From the NCBI GenBank assembly GCA_026987055.1, contig JALSNL010000033.1:1-5455 (forward strand): a stretch of DNA of 5,455 nt, given 5' to 3'. A program made the translations under genes and the position numbers. Positions 1 to 5,455 of the stretch are shown here, in pieces. This stretch comes from Melioribacteraceae bacterium. GTDB lineage: Bacteria; Bacteroidota; Ignavibacteria; Ignavibacteriales; Melioribacteraceae. The number at the start of each line of letters is the position of its first letter. The first letter of the stretch is position 1. The notes beneath the pieces are model-generated. The model saw only the letters and a list, made by a program, of their open reading frames with translations, was not told the origin of the DNA and did no database searches.

Positions 1-13
1 ATCTTTAAAAACA

Positions 14-919
14 ATGATAAAAATTAACAATCTACATAAAACATACGGTAACATTAAAGCGGTAAAAGGCATTTCCTTAAACATAAAACAAGGAGAAATG
101 TTCGGTTTGGTTGGTCCGGACGGTGCGGGAAAAACAACAACAATAAGAATACTTTGCGGTTTGCTCGGTTTTGACGAAGGGGAAGTTTTTTTACTTGATA
201 AAAATATTAAACATCATAAACAGGAAATACAAAAAAACATCGGTTATCTTTCTCAAAAATTCAGTTTGTACGGCGATTTGACAATTGACGAAAACATCGA
301 ATTCTTTGCGGAAATTCATAATGTAAAAGATTATAAAAAAAGACGCGACGAATTACTGGAGTTTACTCGATTAACCGAATTTAGAAATCGTTTGGCAGAT
401 AAACTATCCGGCGGAATGAAACAAAAATTGGCATTGGCAGGCAGTTTAATTCACAAACCGAAAATACTTTTTCTTGACGAACCGACTACCGGTGTTGATC
501 CCGTTTCACGAAGAGATTTTTGGAAAATTCTTTCAAGTTTGCTGAACGAAGGAATAACAATACTAATGAGCACTCCGTATTTGGATGAAGCGGAACGTTG
601 TTCACGCGTTGCCATGATGGATAAAGGTAAAATAATTGCATTGGACGAACCGAAAAAAATTAAAAACAGCATTAACAAAGAAGTACTGGAAATAGTTTGT
701 AAACCTGTAAAACAAGCTTATAAAGTTGTAAAAGAAAACACTCAATACGATGTGCAAATTTTCGGAGATAGAATAAACATTGTACTGGATAGTGCCGAAA
801 AACAATATTTACCAATTAAATCTTTGTTGGAAAAAAACTCAATACAAATAACATCGGAAAGAAAAGTAACACCGACATTGGAAAATGTTTTTATTTATAA
901 AATAAAAGAAGTTAGTTAA
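14..919 (+). CDS. ABC-2 exporter ATP-binding protein A1 (YbhF N-half-like, H-loop His replaced by Pro)
   Basis: Cytoplasmic nucleotide-binding subunit, 301 aa, that would power export by the two ABC-2 permeases downstream. Visible motifs: A-loop Tyr11, Walker A GPDGAGKT (34-41), Q-loop Gln81 in SQKFSLYGDLT, signature LSGGMKQ (131-137), Walker B ILFLDE (151-156) with catalytic Glu156, and D-loop GVDP (160-163). The H-loop reads STPYLDEAE, with Pro188 where a histidine is expected. A C-terminal extension of about 80 residues ends in TPTLENVFI, as is usual in ABC-2 drug-exporter ATPases. The ATG at 14 places the standard first strand (IKINNLHKTYG) at the N-terminus. The frame stays open to base 1, but nothing upstream looks like ABC sequence. 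There is no Shine-Dalgarno sequence. It is the first complete gene and lies 10 nt before the tolC-like gene. The GPDGAGKT and LSGGMKQK wording matches the N-terminal half of E. coli YbhF from memory. The family is certain; the substrate is unknown. Confidence 0.96.
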   Translation: MIKINNLHKTYGNIKAVKGISLNIKQGEMFGLVGPDGAGKTTTIRILCGLLGFDEGEVFLLDKNIKHHKQEIQKNIGYLSQKFSLYGDLTIDENIEFFAEIHNVKDYKKRRDELLEFTRLTEFRNRLADKLSGGMKQKLALAGSLIHKPKILFLDEPTTGVDPVSRRDFWKILSSLLNEGITILMSTPYLDEAERCSRVAMMDKGKIIALDEPKKIKNSINKEVLEIVCKPVKQAYKVVKENTQYDVQIFGDRINIVLDSAEKQYLPIKSLLEKNSIQITSERKVTPTLENVFIYKIKEVS

Positions 920-929
920 AGAGAATAAA

Positions 930-980
930 ATGAAAAAAACAACAATTTTAATTTTGTTATTTAACATAATAACATTTGCA
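930..980 (+). other. Sec signal peptide of the TolC-like protein
   Basis: The first 17 residues have a short basic start (Met-Lys-Lys), a hydrophobic core (ILILLFNII) and a Thr-Phe-Ala cleavage context before Gln18-Ser19. This fits signal peptidase I. No cysteine is near the cut, so lipoprotein processing as in OprM-type proteins is not expected. This confirms that ATG 930 is the true start. Confidence 0.85.
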
Positions 981-2258
981 CAATCAACGGAACTTACTTT
1001 GCTGGAAAGTTTACGGTTAGGACTTAAAAACAGCAAAGAACTTAAAATTGCAAAGTCAAAAATTATCAAAGCCGAAGCAATGGAAACTGAAGTTGCATCT
1101 TCAATGTTTCCGCAAATATCTTTAAATGCCGCATACAGAAGACTTAGCGATGTTCATCCGTTTCAATTAAAATTACCGATGTTTCCAAAACCGGTTACAA
1201 TACAAGAAACAATATTGGATAATTACAGCATAAGCGCTTCCGTTCAACAACCGTTGTTTACGGGCTTTAAACTTTCGTCATTAAAATCGGCGGCGGCATT
1301 TAACAAAAAAGCCGAAACAGTAATGCTGAATAAAGAAGAAATAAATAAAGCCGAAGAAATTCAAAAAGCATTCTGGCATTTATATAACGCCGAAGCAATT
1401 GTTAATCTTATTAAAGAAAATCTAAATTCATTGGAACATCACTTAAAGGATACGGAAAACTTTTTAAAAAACGGATTGGTAACAAAAAACGATTTGCTGA
1501 AATTAAAAGTTGAATTATCAAATATTAAACTAAAATTATTGGAAGCAAAGAACAAAAGAAAATTGGCAAAGACAATGTTTAATAAAGTATTGGGATTGCC
1601 TTTAAGTAAAAACACAAAAATAAAAGTTGACAAAATAATTGTGGATACGTTAAAAATAAATTACGCAAAGTTAAAAGAAGAAGCATTAAAAAACAGAAGT
1701 GAATTAAAATGGGTATCATTAAAAATTAAAGCACTGGACGAAAAAGAAACCGCCGCATTATCGGATTGGTATCCGCAATTATTTGCATTCGGTAATTTCT
1801 ATTACAGTAAACCGAATCAAAGATATTTACCTGTTGAAAATAAATTTAACGATTCTTGGGATGTTGGCATTGCATTAAAATGGAATTTATGGACGTGGGG
1901 AAAAACATCGGCAAAATCACAACAAGCGGAAGAAGATAAATTTCAAGCGGAAGAAAAATTAAAACTTTTACAAGAAGCCGTTCAGCTTGATGTTTATAAT
2001 AATTACTTAAAACTACTTTCGGCAAAAGAAAAAATAAACTTAAGCAAACTGCAAATTGAATCCGCTGCGGAAAACTATAGAATAACAAAAGAAAAATATG
2101 AACAGCAATTGGCTACAAGCACGGAACTTATAGATGCGGAAACATCCTTGCTAAATGCAAAAACAAAACTGATTACATCGCAAGTTGAATATAAACTTGG
2201 GAAAGCCGCTTTGGATAAAGCAACAGGTAAAAGAACAATTAAATTCGAGGTTCAATAA
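930..2258 (+). CDS. TolC-family outer-membrane efflux channel protein
   Basis: Outer-membrane exit duct of a tripartite exporter, 442 aa, expected to form a trimer with a beta-barrel in the outer membrane and a long periplasmic alpha-helical barrel. A signal peptide covers residues 1-17, with a likely cut at Ala17|Gln18; there is no lipobox cysteine. Two outer-membrane-efflux repeats are visible. Repeat 1 has FPQISLNAAY (60-69) and QPLFTGFK (107-114). Repeat 2 has YPQLFAFGNFYY (281-292) and KWNLWTWGK (317-325), about 210-220 residues later. Lys/Glu/Leu-rich helical stretches follow each (about 115-220 and 325-430). Periplasmic-tip turns are NGLVTKNDLL (181-190) and QLATSTELIDAE (393-404). The length is normal for the family. 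The gene sits between the two ATPase genes, which implies a channel dedicated to this pump. The ATG follows an A-rich leader containing only a weak AGAG. A cell-envelope adaptor partner must be encoded outside the window. Confidence 0.95.
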   Translation: MKKTTILILLFNIITFAQSTELTLLESLRLGLKNSKELKIAKSKIIKAEAMETEVASSMFPQISLNAAYRRLSDVHPFQLKLPMFPKPVTIQETILDNYSISASVQQPLFTGFKLSSLKSAAAFNKKAETVMLNKEEINKAEEIQKAFWHLYNAEAIVNLIKENLNSLEHHLKDTENFLKNGLVTKNDLLKLKVELSNIKLKLLEAKNKRKLAKTMFNKVLGLPLSKNTKIKVDKIIVDTLKINYAKLKEEALKNRSELKWVSLKIKALDEKETAALSDWYPQLFAFGNFYYSKPNQRYLPVENKFNDSWDVGIALKWNLWTWGKTSAKSQQAEEDKFQAEEKLKLLQEAVQLDVYNNYLKLLSAKEKINLSKLQIESAAENYRITKEKYEQQLATSTELIDAETSLLNAKTKLITSQVEYKLGKAALDKATGKRTIKFEVQ

Positions 2259-2266
2259 ATTCCGTT

Positions 2267-3190
2267 ATGTATTCAATAGAAGTAAATAATCTTACAAAAA
2301 AATTCGGCAACTTTACCTCCGTAGATAATATTTCATTTAAAGTTAACGAAGGTGAAATATTCGGATTTCTCGGAGCAAACGGAGCAGGAAAATCCACAAC
2401 TATAAGAATGCTTTGCGGAATATTGGAACCTACCTCAGGCGATGCTGTTGTTGGAGGTTATAGTGTTGTTAAAGAACCGGATAATGTTAAGCTGAACATC
2501 GGTTATATGTCGCAACGCTTTTCTCTTTATAACGATTTAACTGTTGAAGAAAACATAAATTTTTTCGGCGGTGTTTACGGTTTGGAAGGCAATCTTTTTG
2601 ATGAAAGAAAGAATTGGGTTTTGGATATTGCAAATTTAAAAGGAAAAGAAAAGTTAATGACAGGCTCTTTACCCGGAGGAATTAAGCAAAGACTCGCTTT
2701 GGGAACTGCAGTAATTCATCAACCGAAAATTGTTTTTCTTGATGAACCTACCAGCGGAGTTGATCCGCTTTCGAGAAGAAATTTTTGGGAGCTGATAAAT
2801 GATTTATCGGAAAACGGAATTACGGTTTTTATTACAACTCATTACTTGGAAGAAGCTGAATTTTGTAATAAAATATTATTGATAAATGCCGGAAAGCTAA
2901 TAGCGGAAGGCAATCCGCAAGAATTAAAAACAAATTACTTGAAAAATGATATACTGGAATTGGAGTGCAGCAATCCTGTTAAAGCAATGAAAATTTTGGA
3001 ATCGCAAAACTTTATAGACGCAACATCAATTTTCGGTAATAATTTACATCTTAACGTAAACAAAAATTATTCGAACAAAAATCAAATTGAAAAACTTTTA
3101 ATTTCGGAAAACATTCAAGTTACGGGATTGGATAAAATTGTTCCCACTTTGGAAGATGTTTTTATTCACCTTTTGGATAAGAAAAAATAA
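2267..3190 (+). CDS. ABC-2 exporter ATP-binding protein A2 (YbhF C-half-like, LPGG signature)
   Basis: Second cytoplasmic nucleotide-binding subunit, 307 aa, paralogous to A1 and probably its heterodimer partner. Motifs: aromatic A-loop Phe13, Walker A GANGAGKST (36-44), Q-loop Gln83 in SQRFSLYNDLT, Walker B IVFLDE (155-160) with catalytic Glu160, D-loop GVDP (164-167), and H-loop His192 in TTHYLEEAE. The signature is LPGGIKQ (135-141), with Pro136 replacing the signature serine. The C-terminal region of about 85 residues ends in VPTLEDVFI followed by a Lys-rich tail. The ATG lies 8 nt after the tolC-like stop with no Shine-Dalgarno sequence at usable spacing. The start is supported by the first strand YSIEVNNLTKKFG. 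Its stop overlaps the permease start (TAATG). The VYGLEG segment and degenerate signature resemble the C-terminal half of E. coli YbhF as I remember it. The gene is intact; the proline looks like a conserved variant, not decay. Confidence 0.96.
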   Translation: MYSIEVNNLTKKFGNFTSVDNISFKVNEGEIFGFLGANGAGKSTTIRMLCGILEPTSGDAVVGGYSVVKEPDNVKLNIGYMSQRFSLYNDLTVEENINFFGGVYGLEGNLFDERKNWVLDIANLKGKEKLMTGSLPGGIKQRLALGTAVIHQPKIVFLDEPTSGVDPLSRRNFWELINDLSENGITVFITTHYLEEAEFCNKILLINAGKLIAEGNPQELKTNYLKNDILELECSNPVKAMKILESQNFIDATSIFGNNLHLNVNKNYSNKNQIEKLLISENIQVTGLDKIVPTLEDVFIHLLDKKK

Positions 3191-3192
3191 TG
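3188..3192 (+). promoter_or_regulatory. TAATG stop/start overlap coupling A2 to permease P1
   Basis: The TAA stop of ATPase A2 (3188-3190) shares its last A with the ATG of permease P1 (3190-3192). No Shine-Dalgarno sequence precedes it, only an A-rich run. Termination-reinitiation coupling is therefore the likely way P1 is translated, which would keep ATPase and permease output matched. The overlap is directly visible; the coupling is inferred. Confidence 0.7.
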
Positions 3193-4323
3193 TTTAGAAG
3201 AACAAGAGCAATAGCAAAAAAAGAATTCAAACAATTGTGGCGAGATAAAAGACTGCTTTTCGTCATTTTATTTTTCCCGATTTTTTTGCTTATTATTTTC
3301 GGTTATGCCGTAAACTTTGATGTAAAAAATATTCAACTGGCAGTACTTGATAAAAACAATACCGAAGTCAGCAGAGATTTTGTAAACTCAATTTTAAGCT
3401 CAAATTATTTTAAACTGGCAAAACAGTTGAATAACGATTCCGAAATTAAAGAAACACTTGACAAAAAATCTGCTCAAATTGTTCTGGTTATTCCCAAGGA
3501 TTTTTCAAAAAATATTCACACGCACAAACAACCTGCTAAAATACAATTTTTAATAGATGGCGTTGATGGTAACACTGCAACTATTATTAAAAATTATGCT
3601 TCCGCCGCTTCAACAAAATTTGCAATTAAATTACAAAAAAATCTTACACAAAAATATGGCGTAAAAATGTCTTATCCGGTTTTGTTGGAACCAATCTTTT
3701 GGTTTAATCCGGATTTGCAGACAACAAAGTTTTTAATACCGGGTTTAATTGCAATGATACTTATTGTCAGTTCCGTTATTTCCGTATCGCTTTCGCTGGT
3801 AAAAGAAAAAGAGCTTGGTACAATAGAACAAATAAATGTTTCCTCAATAAATTCTTTCGAATTACTTTCGGGTAAATCGGCTCCTTACATTGTAGTTGCA
3901 TTTTTTGATGCGATATTAATTTTAATTGTCGGTTACATATTTTTTGATGTTATTGTAAAAGGAAATTATTTTTTTCTTTTTATCAGCACTTTGATTTATA
4001 TAATTTCCGCAACAAGTATGGGAATTTTTATTTCCGTTATTTCGGAAACTCAGCAAATTGCTTTTACCATTGCAACATTTGCAACTTTATTGCCGTCCGT
4101 TATTCTATCGGGATTTATTTTCCCTATAGAAAGTATGCCGGTTATTATTCAATATCTGACAAATATTACACCTGCCAAATTTTTTATAATTGTTCTTCGT
4201 GCAATAATTATACGCGGTGTAGGACTTTCTGCATTTTGGATGCAATTGATTTATTTGATTTTATTTACATTAGTATTTATGGGCTTGGCAATTATCATAA
4301 GCAAAAAACAAGAAGTAAAATAA
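3190..4323 (+). CDS. ABC-2 type permease P1 (YbhS/YbhR family)
   Basis: Inner-membrane permease subunit, 377 aa, matching the usual size of YbhS/YbhR proteins. The N-terminus has the amphipathic KKEFKQLWRD element (10-19), followed by TM1 (about 22-41) ending in FGYAVNFDVKN. A large extracytoplasmic domain (about 45-178) contains DGVDGNTA (123-130) and WFNPDL (171-176). A C-terminal block of five helices lies near 180-204, 231-253, 259-283, 288-312 and 348-370. The cytoplasmic loop KEKELGTIEQINVSSI (205-220) is the expected contact with the ATPase. The ABC-2 hallmark ILSGFIFPIESMP (305-317) is present. P1 pairs most simply with P2 downstream as a heterodimer driven by A1/A2. By gene order it would correspond to YbhS, but sequence resemblance by eye does not separate YbhS from YbhR cleanly. 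The start is fixed by the TAATG overlap. Substrate is unknown. Confidence 0.94.
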   Translation: MFRRTRAIAKKEFKQLWRDKRLLFVILFFPIFLLIIFGYAVNFDVKNIQLAVLDKNNTEVSRDFVNSILSSNYFKLAKQLNNDSEIKETLDKKSAQIVLVIPKDFSKNIHTHKQPAKIQFLIDGVDGNTATIIKNYASAASTKFAIKLQKNLTQKYGVKMSYPVLLEPIFWFNPDLQTTKFLIPGLIAMILIVSSVISVSLSLVKEKELGTIEQINVSSINSFELLSGKSAPYIVVAFFDAILILIVGYIFFDVIVKGNYFFLFISTLIYIISATSMGIFISVISETQQIAFTIATFATLLPSVILSGFIFPIESMPVIIQYLTNITPAKFFIIVLRAIIIRGVGLSAFWMQLIYLILFTLVFMGLAIIISKKQEVK

Positions 4324-4327
4324 AAAG

Positions 4328-5455
4328 ATGAAAACAATTCTTCACATAATAAAAAAAGAATTTCAACAATTTAGGCGCGATCCTAAAATGTTCGGATTGA
4401 TTTTAATTTCTCCCATTATACAATTAATATTTTTAGGATATGCCACAAACTTTGACGTGAAAGTTGTACACACAACAATTTTTGATATGGATAAATCTCA
4501 AGAGAGTCGTCTTTTCTTAAATAATTTTAAAGGAAGCGGATATTTTTCTTTTGATTATTACGTAAACAGTTATAACGAACTTCAAAAAAATTTGGAAGAA
4601 GGTAAATCCATTGTGGGAATTGTAATACCGCATAATTTTCAAAAGAAAATAGCAAAAAGAGAACCGGTAAAAGTACAAGCAATATTCGATGGTTCGGACG
4701 GAAACACAGCTTCAATTTCCGCAGGTTATATTAATTCCGTAGTAATAAATTATTCAAAAAATATTTTGTTACAAACTCAAATGAAAGCGGGAAATAATTT
4801 TCCTTCTTCTTTAATGGAAACCGAAACAAGAGTTTGGTATAATCCCGAATTAAAAACAAGAAATTTTATGGTGCCGGGCATTGTCGGTTTGTTAATAATG
4901 ATTATTACTTTGCTTCTAACTTCACTTGCCGTGGTAAAAGAAAAAGAAATTGGAACAATGGAACAAATAATTGTTACACCAATTAAGCCTTACCAACTAA
5001 TTTTGGGTAAGTTAATTCCTTTTGGAATTTTAGGTTTGGTTTCCGTTGTTATTGTTTTAACCGCAATGACATTGATATTCGGTATTGCTATTAGAGGAAG
5101 TATAACATTTATGTTTTTTACATCATTTATATATTTGCTTTCAACATTGGGCTTGGGTTTATTTGTTTCCACAATATCAAAAACGCAGCAACAAGCAATG
5201 ATGCTGGCAATTTTTGTTGTAATGCTTCCAATGATTTATCTTTCCGGATTCGCTTTCCCAATAGAAAATATGCCTAAAATAATTCAACTTACAACTTATT
5301 TTATTCCAATGAGATATTTTACTACAATTATTAGAGGAATTATTTTAAAAGGAATAGGATTTGCCGAACTTTGGCAAGAAACAGCAATCATGCTGATTAT
5401 GGGAATTGCAATTCTTTACATAAGCTCTTTACGCTTTAAGAAAAAGTTGGATTAG
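4328..5455 (+). CDS. ABC-2 type permease P2 (YbhR/YbhS family)
   Basis: Second inner-membrane permease, 375 aa, paralogous to P1 along its whole length. It has the N-terminal IIKKEFQQFRRDP element (7-19), TM1 (about 20-39) ending in LGYATNFDVK, and an extracytoplasmic domain (about 45-178) with DGSDGNTA (121-128) and WYNPEL (170-175). Helices follow near 180-203, 227-252, 258-281, 288-309 and 348-367. The cytoplasmic loop KEKEIGTMEQIIVTPI (204-219) keeps the usual TP before the next helix, unlike P1. The hallmark YLSGFAFPIENMP (304-316) is present, and the tail is basic (RFKKKLD). The ATG lies 4 nt after the P1 stop with only A-rich sequence before it. The stop codon is the last three bases of the window, so the gene is complete but downstream context and any terminator are unseen. 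It probably forms the membrane heterodimer with P1. Confidence 0.94.
   Translation: MKTILHIIKKEFQQFRRDPKMFGLILISPIIQLIFLGYATNFDVKVVHTTIFDMDKSQESRLFLNNFKGSGYFSFDYYVNSYNELQKNLEEGKSIVGIVIPHNFQKKIAKREPVKVQAIFDGSDGNTASISAGYINSVVINYSKNILLQTQMKAGNNFPSSLMETETRVWYNPELKTRNFMVPGIVGLLIMIITLLLTSLAVVKEKEIGTMEQIIVTPIKPYQLILGKLIPFGILGLVSVVIVLTAMTLIFGIAIRGSITFMFFTSFIYLLSTLGLGLFVSTISKTQQQAMMLAIFVVMLPMIYLSGFAFPIENMPKIIQLTTYFIPMRYFTTIIRGIILKGIGFAELWQETAIMLIMGIAILYISSLRFKKKLD

Noticed and set aside
575..577. A1 as a decaying pseudogene because of the missing H-loop histidine.
   Set aside because: The frame is intact, all other motifs are well conserved, and A2 carries a matching change in the same predicted site. 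Functional asymmetry is the better explanation.
451..1069. Minus-strand open frames of 60-80 codons opposite the A1 gene and the A1/tolC junction (also 1439-1633, 1846-2088, 4527-4715, 4990-5172).
   Set aside because: They lie antisense to clearly conserved genes, are Phe/Leu/Ile-rich as expected from reverse-complemented Lys/Glu-rich AT-rich codons, and resemble no known protein.
2247..2250. GAGG near the end of the tolC-like gene as a ribosome binding site for A2.
   Set aside because: It sits 16 nt before the A2 ATG, too far for normal initiation, and is part of the tolC-like coding sequence.
3182..3190. Six-A run before the A2 stop as a programmed -1 frameshift that would fuse A2 to permease P1.
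   Set aside because: The P1 frame is -1 to A2, so a fusion is geometrically possible. However, the run G-AAA-AAA-T is not a proper slippery heptamer, and the TAATG overlap already explains P1 translation.
14..5455. CRISPR array, transposon, toxin-antitoxin, riboswitch, tRNA or rRNA signals.
   Set aside because: Nearly every base is within five conserved coding regions. I saw no direct-repeat arrays, terminal inverted repeats or structured intergenic space.

Overview
This AT-rich window (GC about one third by eye) holds five intact, co-directional plus-strand genes packed into one apparent operon. They encode most of a tripartite ABC-2 type exporter of the YbhF/YbhS/YbhR class together with its own TolC-family outer-membrane channel. 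The TolC-type gene with a signal peptide shows a diderm host. The low GC, A-rich leaders and near absence of Shine-Dalgarno sequences suggest the Bacteroidota/Ignavibacteriota (FCB) group. That placement is inference, since no rRNA or marker gene is present.

Layout: ABC ATPase A1 (14-919), TolC-family outer-membrane efflux protein (930-2258), ABC ATPase A2 (2267-3190), ABC-2 permease P1 (3190-4323) and ABC-2 permease P2 (4328-5455, ending on the last base). Intergenic gaps are 10 nt, 8 nt, a 1-nt TAATG overlap and 4 nt. I see no room for internal promoters and no terminator, RNA gene, repeat array or mobile element. There is no non-coding stretch above 13 nt.

Expected mechanism: A1 and A2 pair on the cytoplasmic side and drive the P1/P2 membrane heterodimer. 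Each permease carries a large extracytoplasmic domain between its first and second membrane helices. A periplasmic HlyD/YbhG-type adaptor, not in the window, would link the permeases to the TolC-like channel. Such an adaptor gene is most likely just upstream of base 1. The substrate cannot be told from sequence; YbhFSR relatives have been linked to drug and cation efflux.

The most notable feature is a complementary asymmetry. A1 has a perfect LSGG signature but a proline in place of the H-loop histidine. A2 has an intact H-loop histidine but an LPGG signature. In a head-to-tail heterodimer both defects fall in the same composite ATP site, predicting one degenerate and one catalytically competent site. 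As I recall it, E. coli YbhF carries the same asymmetry within one fused protein. Here the two halves are separate genes with the tolC-like gene between them. The system is a recognisable family in an informative arrangement, not a wholly new one.
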